Assembly (NCBI RefSeq): GCF_004795035.1
Contig: NZ_SSBK01000001.1
Coordinates: 248,001-312,000, forward strand
DNA length: 64,000 nt
Origin: Streptomyces sp. A0958
GTDB taxonomy: Bacteria > Actinomycetota > Actinomycetes > Streptomycetales > Streptomycetaceae
Direction: 5' to 3'
In this document: in pieces, positions 1 through 7,318 of the stretch
Layout: each line of letters starts with the position of its first letter
Numbering within the stretch: the first letter of the stretch is position 1
Made by a program: the position numbers and the translations under genes
Notes under the pieces: generated by a model
Told to the model about the DNA's origin: nothing
Seen by the model: only the letters and a program-made list of their open reading frames with translations
Database searches by the model: none

Positions 1-59
1 GCGTACTCCCAGAAGGGCGCGCCGTCCTCGTCGACGACGGGCAGCAGAAGGTCGTCCAT
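1..59 (-). CDS. DUF35-type (Zn-ribbon/OB-fold) acyl-CoA-associated protein, first 19 residues only
   Basis: Only the N-terminus is in the window. It reads MDDLLLPVVDEDGAPFWEYA, which resembles the opening of DUF35 proteins (a P-x-x-D-x-x-x-x-x-FW motif before the zinc ribbon). DUF35 proteins pair with SCP-x/Ltp2-type thiolases; in steroid degradation the Ltp2 retro-aldolase needs a DUF35 partner. The gene starts 6 bp after the thiolase stop on the same strand, so the two are almost certainly co-transcribed and translationally coupled. The zinc-binding cysteines would lie outside the window, so the family call rests on the short N-terminus and the neighbour. Confidence 0.6.
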   Translation of the reverse strand, partial: MDDLLLPVVDEDGAPFWEY

Positions 60-65
60 CGCGGG

Positions 66-1229
66 TCAGCTCCTCAGCAGTACGGCGGACGTGGGGACGC
101 ACTCACCGGCGGTGACCAGGCAGGTCGAGGCGCCGGGCACCTGGGAGGTGGAGGTGCCGCGCAGCTGCTTCACGCCCTCGTTGATGAGGTTGAAGCCGTG
201 CACGTACCCCTCGCTGAGTCCGCCGCCCCCGGTGTTGAGGGGCAGCCGCCCGCCGCTCTCCAGCGCCCCGCCCTCGGTGAAGGCGCCGCCCTCGCCGCGT
301 CCGCAGAAGCCGTAGCCCTCCAGGGAGAGCGGGACGAGCGGGGTGAACGCGTCGTAGATCTGGGCCACATCGACGTCCTCCGGCCCGAAGTCGGCCTGCT
401 TCCACAGTCGCCGGGCGGCGGCCCAGGAAGGGCCCGTGAGCGGGTCGTCGTTCCAGTAGTTGACCATCCCGTGGTGCTGGGCGGGCAGGCCCTGGGCGAC
501 GGAGTGGAGGTAGACGGGCTTCTGCCGCAGGTCGCGGGCGCGTTCGGCGGAGACGACGACGCAGGCGAGCGCCCCGTCCGTCTCCAGGCAGTTGTCGAAG
601 AGGCAGAGCGGCTCGCTGATCCAGCGCGAGGTCATGTACATCTCGCGGGTCAGCGGCCGGTCGTACATCACGGCGGCGGGGTTCTGGTTGGCCCGGTTGC
701 GGCAGGCGAGGGCCACGTTGAAGAGATGATCGCGGGTGGACCCGTACACGTGCATGTACCGGCGGGCGAGCATCGCGATCTCGTCGGCGGGCCGCAGCAG
801 CCCGTAGGGGCGGGTCCACTGGGCGGGGGTCGGCAGCTGCGCGGCGGTGGCCCGCCAGGGGCGCGGCCCGGAGCCCCGTTTGCGGGCGCGCCAGGCGACC
901 CCGACGCTCGCCTGGCCGGTGGCGATGGCGGCGGCCAGGTGCGCGAGCGTCGCGCAGGAGCCGCCGCCGCCGTACCCGACCTTGCTGAAGAAGGTGACGT
1001 CACCGGCTCCGATCGCCTTGGCGACCTCGACCTCGTCGGTCTCCTCCATGGTGTAGGAGGCGAACGCGTCCACCTCCGAGGCGTCGATGCCCGCGTCGTC
1101 GAGCGCCGCCACGATCGCCCGGCAGGCCAGCGTCTTCTCCGGCTCGTCCAGTCGCCTGGCGAACTCCGTCTGCCCTATACCGGCTATCGCCGTCCTGTCC
1201 TTGAGCGTCCTGTCCCTGAGCGTCGCCAC
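66..1229 (-). CDS. Thiolase-like protein of the SCP-x/Ltp2 lipid-transfer family
   Basis: Predicted 387-residue acyl-CoA thiolase or retro-aldolase homologue. The N-terminal IAGIGQTEF motif, a GGGSCATLAH nucleophile-loop region (Cys about residue 92) and a C-terminal YVHGFNL segment place it with SCP-x/Ltp2 proteins rather than FadA-type thiolases. The GTG at 1229 is chosen because GGAGG at 1239-1235 is 5 nt upstream; an in-frame GTG at 1235 overlaps that Shine-Dalgarno. The DUF35 gene follows after 6 bp, and the FadD-type ligase is divergent across a region holding a palindromic operator. Together they suggest CoA-dependent breakdown of a steroid- or fatty-acid-like side chain. The substrate cannot be read from sequence. 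Confidence 0.8.
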   Translation of the reverse strand: MATLRDRTLKDRTAIAGIGQTEFARRLDEPEKTLACRAIVAALDDAGIDASEVDAFASYTMEETDEVEVAKAIGAGDVTFFSKVGYGGGGSCATLAHLAAAIATGQASVGVAWRARKRGSGPRPWRATAAQLPTPAQWTRPYGLLRPADEIAMLARRYMHVYGSTRDHLFNVALACRNRANQNPAAVMYDRPLTREMYMTSRWISEPLCLFDNCLETDGALACVVVSAERARDLRQKPVYLHSVAQGLPAQHHGMVNYWNDDPLTGPSWAAARRLWKQADFGPEDVDVAQIYDAFTPLVPLSLEGYGFCGRGEGGAFTEGGALESGGRLPLNTGGGGLSEGYVHGFNLINEGVKQLRGTSTSQVPGASTCLVTAGECVPTSAVLLRS

Positions 1230-1268
1230 CGCCACCTCCGCGGACGTCGTGACTGCTGACAGCGGAGG

Positions 1269-1297
1269 AGGCTACAGCTAATCTGACGGTTAGTCAG
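1269..1297 (-). promoter_or_regulatory. Thiolase promoter overlapped by a TetR-type palindromic operator
   Basis: CTGACGGTTAGTCAG at 1283-1297 is an inverted repeat (CTGAC/GTCAG, 5-bp centre). On the minus strand CTGACT (1297-1292) is a good -35, 17 bp from TAGCCT (1274-1269) as -10, which would start the thiolase mRNA near 1262. A repressor bound to the palindrome would cover the -35. The same palindrome is present upstream of the amidohydrolase at 7283-7297. It also lies 40 bp before the divergent FadD-type gene, so it could control both directions. Confidence 0.6.
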
Positions 1298-1336
1298 CTA
1301 CTGCTGCCGGGGTTCCGTACGACGGGAGGGCACGAG

Positions 1337-2908
1337 ATGCGCGGAGACGAGGAGTGGTCCACCGTCGCCCAGCTGGTCCGGGCGGCGGCCGAGCGGTACG
1401 GCGAACGGGAGGCCGTGGTCGAGGGCCGCACCCGCCTCACGTACACCGAACTCGGCGCACGCGTGGAGCGGGCCGCCGCCGCGTGCATGGCCTCCGGTGT
1501 GGAGCCGGGGGACCGGGTCGCGGTCTGGGCGCCCAACACCCTGGACTGGATCGTCTCCGCACTGGGCGCGGTGACCGCCGGCGCGGTCCTCGTCCCGCTC
1601 AACACCCGCTTCAAGGGCGCGGAGGCGGCGTACGTCCTGGACCGGTGCCGCGCGAAGCTGCTCTTCGTCACGGGCACCTTCCTCGGTACGTCGTACGTGG
1701 CGTCCCTGCGCCGCGCGGCCGCCGAACTCCCGCACCTGGAGCAGGTGGTGGTGCTCGCCGACACCGCGCCCGAGGACTACGTCACCTGGAAGGACTTCCT
1801 GGCGGCGGGGGAGGGGATACCGGCCGAGCGCGTACGCGCCCGGGCGGACGCCATCGCCCCCTCGGCCCCCTCCGACATCATCTACACCTCGGGCACCACG
1901 GGCCGGCCCAAGGGGGCGGTCATCAGCCACGCCCAGACCCTGCGCTGCTACGCGATCTGGAGCGAGCTGGCGGGCCTGCGCGAGGGCGACCGCTACCTCA
2001 TCGTGAACCCGTTCTTCCACACCTTCGGCTACAAGGCGGGCGTCATCGCCTGCCTGATGCGCGGGGCGACGATGATCCCGCAGCCGGTGTTCAACGTGGA
2101 CACGGTCCTCGCCAACATCGCCGCCGAACGCGTCTCGGTCCTCCCCGGCCCTCCCACCCTCCACCAGTCCCTCCTGGACCACCCGGCCCGCGCCACCCAC
2201 GACCTCTCGGCCCTGCGCCTGGTGGTGACGGGCGCGGCGGTCGTCCCGCTGCAACTGGTCGAACGGCTGCGCACGGAACTCCACATCGGCACCGTCCTGA
2301 CCGCGTACGGCCTCTCCGAGGCGAGCGGCATCGTCACGATGTGCCGCCGGGGCGACCCGCCGGAGACCGTCGCCGCCACCTCCGGCCGCGCGATCCCGGG
2401 CACGGAACTGCGCGTCCTGGCCGCCCCCGGCGAACCCGGCGAGATCCTGGTGCGCGGCTTCCACGTCATGCGCGGCTACTTCGAGGACCCCGAGACCACG
2501 GCCGCCACGATCACCCCGGACGGCTGGCTGCGCACCGGCGACGTGGGCGTCCTGGACGAGGCGGGCAACCTGCGGATCACGGACCGGATCAAGGACATGT
2601 TCATCGTCGGCGGCTTCAACGCCTACCCCGCGGAGATCGAACAGCTCCTGGGCCTCCACCCGGACGTCGCCGACGTCGCGGTCATCGGCATCCCCGACCC
2701 CCGCCTGGGCGAGGTCGGCAAGGCGTACGCGGTGCGCCGCCCGGGCGCGACGGTGACGGCGGACGACCTGATCGCCTGGTCCCGCCGGGAAATGGCCAAC
2801 TACAAGGTGCCGAGGGCGGTGGAGTTCGTGCCGGAACTCCCGCGCAACGCGAGCGGCAAGGTGGTGAAGGGGGAGCTGCGGAGGGTGGCCGGTCACTCCT
2901 GGGGGTGA
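1337..2908 (+). CDS. Acyl-CoA ligase, FadD3-like (AMP-forming)
   Basis: 523-residue ANL-superfamily enzyme, expected to activate a carboxylic acid to its CoA thioester via an acyl-adenylate in the cytoplasm. The P-loop YTSGTTGRPKG lies near residue 183, the adenylation motif GWLRTGDVG near 396, and the C-terminal catalytic lysine in NASGKVVKGELRR near 510. Length is normal for the family. It resembles proteins labelled FadD3 (steroid-ring propionate ligases in mycobacteria), but that is only a family-level likeness. ATG 1337 has GGGAGG about 10 nt upstream. It is divergent from the thiolase/DUF35 pair across a shared operator, supporting one catabolic unit. Confidence 0.85.
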   Translation: MRGDEEWSTVAQLVRAAAERYGEREAVVEGRTRLTYTELGARVERAAAACMASGVEPGDRVAVWAPNTLDWIVSALGAVTAGAVLVPLNTRFKGAEAAYVLDRCRAKLLFVTGTFLGTSYVASLRRAAAELPHLEQVVVLADTAPEDYVTWKDFLAAGEGIPAERVRARADAIAPSAPSDIIYTSGTTGRPKGAVISHAQTLRCYAIWSELAGLREGDRYLIVNPFFHTFGYKAGVIACLMRGATMIPQPVFNVDTVLANIAAERVSVLPGPPTLHQSLLDHPARATHDLSALRLVVTGAAVVPLQLVERLRTELHIGTVLTAYGLSEASGIVTMCRRGDPPETVAATSGRAIPGTELRVLAAPGEPGEILVRGFHVMRGYFEDPETTAATITPDGWLRTGDVGVLDEAGNLRITDRIKDMFIVGGFNAYPAEIEQLLGLHPDVADVAVIGIPDPRLGEVGKAYAVRRPGATVTADDLIAWSRREMANYKVPRAVEFVPELPRNASGKVVKGELRRVAGHSWG

Positions 2909-2972
2909 GCTGATGACCCCAGGTGGCGAATCCGGCCGTTCGGCCGAAAGGGTGGCGGGTATGGTGCGAAGT

Positions 2973-3248
2973 ATGGCAACCAGGAAGTACACCGTCACCC
3001 TCCCGGAGGAGCTGGCGGAGGAGATCCGCAGCGAGGTCGGCCCGGGGGCCTTCAGCGCGTATGTCACGCGGGCCGTAGAGCGCCAGCGCGAGCACGACCG
3101 GCTGGGCGAGCTGGTGGCGCGGCTGCTGGCGGAGGACGGCCCGCTGACCGAGGAGGAGGAGGCCGCGGCCGACAAGGAGATGCGCGAGATCGAGCGCTGG
3201 TTCGAGACGCGGGAATCCGGCCCTCGGCATCGGGCGGACGCCGCATGA
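2973..3248 (+). CDS. VapB-like ribbon-helix-helix antitoxin
   Basis: About 91 residues. It opens with ATRKYTVTLPEELAEEI, a classic ribbon-helix-helix DNA-binding strand and helix, followed by an acidic, charged C-terminal tail (TEEEEAAADKEM) of the kind that wraps the toxin. The start is uncertain. ATG 2973 gives the usual family N-terminus and sits 7 nt after a TATGGT -10-like hexamer (2960-2965), suggesting a leaderless mRNA; an in-frame ATG at 2961 has AAAGGG upstream instead. Its TGA overlaps the ATG of the PIN toxin by ATGA, the standard coupling in type II modules, and autorepression by the pair is expected. Confidence 0.75.
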   Translation: MATRKYTVTLPEELAEEIRSEVGPGAFSAYVTRAVERQREHDRLGELVARLLAEDGPLTEEEEAAADKEMREIERWFETRESGPRHRADAA

Positions 3249-3643
3249 TGCCGGAGATGACGTACGTCCTGGACAGCGAGGCCCTGTCCAGGATGGTTCT
3301 GCGTGACCGGACGATGGCCGTCACGCTGGCCAGGGCCCACCGGTCCGGCGTCCGCGTGGTGACGAGTGCCATGACGCTTGTCGAGGCGTACCACAGCAAG
3401 GTCCGGCGGCCCGTGTGGGACTGGGCGATGTCCCGGGTCGTCGTCGAGCCGGTGACGAAGGCGGTGGCGGACGAGGCGATCGATCTGCTCAGGACCACCG
3501 GCCTGCACGGCCACAAGTACGCCGTCGGCGCCGCCCTCGCAGTCATCGCGAACCGGCAGCCGGGCCGGACGGTGGTCTTCACCTCGGACCGCGACGACAT
3601 GGGCAAGCTGTGCGGGGCGGGGGTGCTGGTGCGGGGGATGTAG
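3245..3643 (+). CDS. VapC-like PIN-domain toxin (putative ribonuclease)
   Basis: 132-residue single-domain PIN protein. The acidic metal-site residues are visible in order: Asp in YVLDSEAL near residue 9, Glu in TLVEAYHSK near 42, and the C-terminal TSDRDDM motif near 119. PIN toxins of this size cleave tRNA or other RNA using Mg2+ held by these acids, and are silenced by the upstream antitoxin. Translation is coupled to the antitoxin by a 4-bp overlap; two more ATGs (3248, 3257) lie within the first five codons. The pair sits between the FadD-type gene and the AfsR-like locus with no other mobile signature. Confidence 0.75.
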   Translation: MMPEMTYVLDSEALSRMVLRDRTMAVTLARAHRSGVRVVTSAMTLVEAYHSKVRRPVWDWAMSRVVVEPVTKAVADEAIDLLRTTGLHGHKYAVGAALAVIANRQPGRTVVFTSDRDDMGKLCGAGVLVRGM

Positions 3644-3732
3644 CGCCCCGCCCCCGGACGCGCGGCGGCCGCGACGGCTCCCCCTCCGCGCCGCCGCGGC
3701 CGTTCCCCCCGTACCCCCGTCGAATTGCGGCT

Positions 3733-3918
3733 CTAGTTGGCCGGCTCGCTCGTCGCGTGGGTGTTGTCCGTCTTGTCCTCGGTCTCGCCCGCGGGCGCCG
3801 ACGTGGCGTGGGTGTTGAGCGGCTTGATCTTGCCGTCCGTGCCCAGGATGTCCGCCGGGGCGCTGGTGGCGTGGGTGTTGAGCGGCTTGATGATCGGCTC
3901 GTTGCTCTCGTCGGCCAT
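3733..3918 (-). CDS. 61-residue peptide with three NTHATS repeats
   Basis: Small acidic, hydrophilic protein built of repeats. KPLNTHATSAPA occurs at about residues 11-22 and 32-43, then a shorter DNTHATSEPA at about 51-60. The DNA of the first two repeats is also nearly identical (about 25 bp of shared sequence), so the duplication is recent or under selection. No signal peptide, cysteine or membrane segment is seen. GGGAG lies about 10 nt before the ATG. It is on the same strand as, and about 210 bp downstream of, the AfsR-like NB-ARC/TPR regulator, with a strong hairpin between. I recall that short Streptomyces repeat proteins near such regulators are sometimes labelled sigma-like protein; that likeness is unverified. 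Function unknown; a peptide signal or modified-peptide precursor is possible. Confidence 0.6.
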   Translation of the reverse strand: MADESNEPIIKPLNTHATSAPADILGTDGKIKPLNTHATSAPAGETEDKTDNTHATSEPAN

Positions 3919-3960
3919 GATCGTCTACTCCCGTTAGTGGTTCGTCGTGCTGGGTCGGCG

Positions 3961-4002
3961 AGGCCCGTCCGGCTGTTCCCCCGTGGACTGCCGGACGGGC
4001 CT
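3961..4002 (-). terminator. Hairpin between the AfsR-like gene and the repeat-peptide gene
   Basis: Perfect inverted repeat AGGCCCGTCCGGC (3961-3973) and GCCGGACGGGCCT (3990-4002), with a 16-nt loop and no T-run. It probably ends transcription of the AfsR-like gene. A TAATGT -10-like hexamer on the minus strand (4021-4016) would start a transcript near 4009 whose first 45 nt is this hairpin. It could therefore instead be a 5' stem-loop or attenuator of the peptide mRNA. Confidence 0.6.
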
Positions 4003-4126
4003 GTCGGGGCCGCTCACATTAGTGCCGCGGCCGTACGTCGCCCCGCCTGCCCCCCGACGCGACGGACCGACTGAGCAGAGACTGGACCGCCGCGATAAAC
4101 GAACGATGAACGGCCAGGCCGGGAGG

Positions 4127-7087
4127 TCAGGAGACGGTGGCCGAGGTGAGGAGGTGCCGGACGTCGGCGGCCTCGGGGGAGCCGAGGGCTTCGTATATCT
4201 CCAGCGCCTCGCGCCAGCAGACCTGGGCGCGGCCGGTCTGTCCGATGCCGCGCAGCGACCTGCCCAGAACCGTGAGCACATTGCCGCGACGCCATTCCCC
4301 GCCGATACCCCGGAGAACCGTGAGCGCCGTCTCGGAGTTGGCGGCAGCTTGCGCCGGCCGGTGGGCCGCTATGTCGAGTTCCGCCAGGCGGAACAGCGCC
4401 ATGCCCTCCCAGAGGCGTTGCCGACTGTCCTTGAAGACCTGGTAGGCCTCCTTGAGACTGTCCGCCGCCTCCTCCAGCCGGCCGCTCTGCGTCAGCGCGA
4501 GCCCCAGCGCATAGCGGCCGTTCGCGCCCTTGAGCGCGTGGTTCATCTCGTCGTACATGGCCGTGCCCTGCTGGGCGAGGGACACGGCCGTGGTCGTGCG
4601 TCCCATGGCCAGGTGGACGCGCGACAGGTTGCACAGGGCGGAAGCCTCCCCGGGCCGGTCGCCCAGTTCGCGGAAGTCCTCGATGGCGCGGGTCAGATGC
4701 GTCTCGCCGTCCGCGTGCCGGTTCTCGTAGAGCGCGACGATGCCCAGCAGATTCGACGCCCAGCAGCCCGGCAGCGGGTCCTGGGCGACCGACGAGAGCC
4801 GCAGGGCCCGCGTGCACTCGTGCTCGGCCAGGTCGAAGCGGCCGGACACGTGGTGCACGTTGGCGAGGGTGATGAGGGCCCTCCCCTCCGACTTGGCGTC
4901 ACCGGACTCTTCGGCCGCGCGGCAGGCCGCGGTGACGGTCGCCTCGTACTCCTTGGAGTTCGCCCCCGACTCCGCCAGCTCGATGGCCGCCCAGAGGAGG
5001 TCGACGGCATGGGACAGCGCAGGTCCGTGCGCGGCCTGGCGGGCGCACGCCAGCAGCGTCCCGGCCTCGTTGTAGAGCCAGTCCTGTGCCTCGCGCCGGC
5101 TGGCGAACGTCAGCCCGCTGTACGAGGTGGGCGCGAGGTGGTCGACCAGGGTGTCGCCCGGCTTCTCCATGGCGCTGACACAGGCGACCGTCGCCAGGTA
5201 GAAGTCCAGCAGCCGCGACAGCGCCTCCTCCCGCTCCCCCGGCGACTGCTCGTCCCGCTCCGCGCACGAGCGGGCGTAGAGGCGGACCAGGTCGTGATAG
5301 CGGTAGCGGCCCGGGGCGGCGGACTCGACCAGGGACGTGTCGACCAGGGCCTCCAGGAGGTCTTCCGCCGTGTGCGGGTCCAGGTCGAGCAGGGCGGCCG
5401 CGGCGGCCAGGGAGATGTCGGGGCCGTCCGCGAGGCCGAGGAGGCGGAAGGCGCGGGCCTGGGCCGGTTCCAGCTGGCCGTAGCCGAGTTCGAAGGTGGC
5501 CTTCACCGCGAGGTCGCCCGCCTGGAGCTCGTCCAGCCGGCGGCGTTCGTCCGCGAGCTTGGCGGCCAGGACGGAGACCGTCCAGGTGCGGCGGGAGGCC
5601 AGGCGGGACGCGGCGATGCGGATCGCGAGGGGGAGGAAACCGCACGCGGCGACCACGTCGAGCGCGGCCTCGCGCTCGGAGTTGATGCGTTCCTCGCCGA
5701 CGATCCGGGTGAAGAGCTGAAGCGCCTCCTCCGGTGACATCACGTCCAGGTCGACCAGGTGCGCGCCCGCCAGGTCGACCATCCGGACCCGGCTGGTGAC
5801 CAGCGCCGCGCACCCCTCCGTACCGGGCAGCAGCGGGCGGATCTGGGCCGCGTCGTGCGCGTTGTCCAGGAGGATCAGGACGCGGCGGCCGTCGAGCGTG
5901 GAGCGGTAGAGCGCGGCCCGCTCGTCCAGCGTGTCCGGGATCGCCGAGTCCGACGTGCCGAGCGCGCGCAGGAAGGCGCCGAGGACCGTCTCCGGCTCCA
6001 GGGCCCTGGCCCCCGCGCCCTGGAGGTCGACGTAGAGCTGCCCGTCCGGGAAGTGCTTGCGGGCCTGGTGGGCGACGTGGACGGCGAGGGTCGTCTTGCC
6101 GACGCCGCCGATACCGGCCAGCGCGGAGACCGCCATCACGGAGCCCTCCGCCGAGGCGAGCCGGTCGCTCAGCTCGCGGACGAAGGCGACGCGGCCCGTG
6201 AAGTCGGGGACCGTGGCGGGGAGTTGCGCGGGGCGGACCGGCGCGGCGGCCGGGGCCGGCTCGTCCGCCGGGCGGGCCAGTTCCTCGTCGGCGCGCAGGA
6301 TGCGCTGCTGGAGCTGGGCCAGCTCCTGGCGCGGGTCGACGCCCAGCTCCTCGGCGAGCAGCCGGCGCGTGTCCGCGTAGACGGCGAGCGCCTCCGCCTG
6401 CCGGCCGCTGCGGTACAGGGCCACCATCAACAGCTCCCGCAGCCGCTCCCGCAGCGGGTGCGCCGCGGTGAGCGCGGTCAGTTCGGAGACCGCCTCCGCG
6501 TGGCAGCCGGCCTCCAGGTCCAGATCGAGACGGGTCTCGGTGAGCTGGAGCCGCCACTCCTCGAGCCGGGTGCGCTGGTATTCGGCGTACGGGCCAGGCA
6601 CCGAGGCCAGCGCCTCGCCGTCCCACAGGCCGAGCGCCTTGTTCAGCAGGGCCCGCGCCCCGTCGCGGTCGCCCGCCGCCCGCGCCTTCTCCGCACCGGC
6701 CGCCAACTCCTGCGCCACGGTCAGGTCCAGCGCGTCCGGCCCGGTCCGCATCGCGTAGCCGCCGGAGTCGCTGGCCAGGGTGTCGGGGCCCAGCACCTTG
6801 CGCAGCCGGGAGGCGTACGTGCGTACGGCGGCCAGCGCCTGCGAGGGCGGTTCGTCGCCCCAGATCGCGTCGATGAGCTCGGCCGCCGTCGCGGTGCGGC
6901 CACCGCGCAGCAGCAGCGCCGTCAGCAGGGCACGCTGCTGCGGCGAACCGGACGGCAGCGCCTCGCCGTCCCGCCGGGCCCGCACCGGACCGAGTACGGA
7001 GAAGTGCAGCACGGCCTCGTCCGCCGGCCGCTGCTCCGGGGCCCGCTGCTCCGGAACGCGTACCCGTGGCCCGTCGTCACGGCCCAT
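4127..7087 (-). CDS. AfsR/SARP-family regulator with NB-ARC and TPR domains
   Basis: 986 residues. Domain order: winged-helix OmpR-type DNA-binding domain (about 25-110, with LHFSVLGPV and TYASRLRKVLG), bacterial transcriptional activation domain (about 115-265), NB-ARC ATPase (Walker A GIGGVGKTT near 324, Walker B-like VLILLDNA near 400), then C-terminal tetratricopeptide repeats from about 640. This is the AfsR layout: ATP-dependent activators whose TPR part is thought to sense or hold back. ATG 7087 is chosen because AGGAGG lies 6 nt upstream; the open frame runs on to 8449 but only as antisense shadow. It is monocistronic or followed by the repeat peptide. An inverted repeat GTTGA-N8-TCAAC (7172-7189) upstream could be an operator. 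The target genes are unknown. Confidence 0.85.
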   Translation of the reverse strand: MGRDDGPRVRVPEQRAPEQRPADEAVLHFSVLGPVRARRDGEALPSGSPQQRALLTALLLRGGRTATAAELIDAIWGDEPPSQALAAVRTYASRLRKVLGPDTLASDSGGYAMRTGPDALDLTVAQELAAGAEKARAAGDRDGARALLNKALGLWDGEALASVPGPYAEYQRTRLEEWRLQLTETRLDLDLEAGCHAEAVSELTALTAAHPLRERLRELLMVALYRSGRQAEALAVYADTRRLLAEELGVDPRQELAQLQQRILRADEELARPADEPAPAAAPVRPAQLPATVPDFTGRVAFVRELSDRLASAEGSVMAVSALAGIGGVGKTTLAVHVAHQARKHFPDGQLYVDLQGAGARALEPETVLGAFLRALGTSDSAIPDTLDERAALYRSTLDGRRVLILLDNAHDAAQIRPLLPGTEGCAALVTSRVRMVDLAGAHLVDLDVMSPEEALQLFTRIVGEERINSEREAALDVVAACGFLPLAIRIAASRLASRRTWTVSVLAAKLADERRRLDELQAGDLAVKATFELGYGQLEPAQARAFRLLGLADGPDISLAAAAALLDLDPHTAEDLLEALVDTSLVESAAPGRYRYHDLVRLYARSCAERDEQSPGEREEALSRLLDFYLATVACVSAMEKPGDTLVDHLAPTSYSGLTFASRREAQDWLYNEAGTLLACARQAAHGPALSHAVDLLWAAIELAESGANSKEYEATVTAACRAAEESGDAKSEGRALITLANVHHVSGRFDLAEHECTRALRLSSVAQDPLPGCWASNLLGIVALYENRHADGETHLTRAIEDFRELGDRPGEASALCNLSRVHLAMGRTTTAVSLAQQGTAMYDEMNHALKGANGRYALGLALTQSGRLEEAADSLKEAYQVFKDSRQRLWEGMALFRLAELDIAAHRPAQAAANSETALTVLRGIGGEWRRGNVLTVLGRSLRGIGQTGRAQVCWREALEIYEALGSPEAADVRHLLTSATVS

Positions 7088-7282
7088 TGCTGCCTCCTGT
7101 CCTGCCTGCGCACGGCCCGGCACGGTCACTCTGTCCGGATCGGTGCCAGACCATCCGGATTGCTCCATACCGTTGATATCGCCGTCAACAGTCTGCCTTG
7201 TGAAGGGTGGACACGTCAGCAGCGGATGACTCTCTGCACAAGCCTTCGACAACGATTGTGGAACGGGGTCGCGTCCAAGTAG

Positions 7283-7311
7283 CTGACGGTTCGTCAGATC
7301 GGCGCTACCGT
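7283..7311 (+). promoter_or_regulatory. Amidohydrolase promoter with the same TetR-type operator
   Basis: CTGACGGTTCGTCAG at 7283-7297 is a near-perfect palindrome that differs by one base from the 1283-1297 site. CTGACG (7283-7288) fits a -35, then a 17-bp spacer and TACCGT (7306-7311) as -10. Transcription would begin at about 7318, essentially at the ATG. A repressor here would block the -35 directly. Confidence 0.6.
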
Positions 7312-7318
7312 GGGAGGT

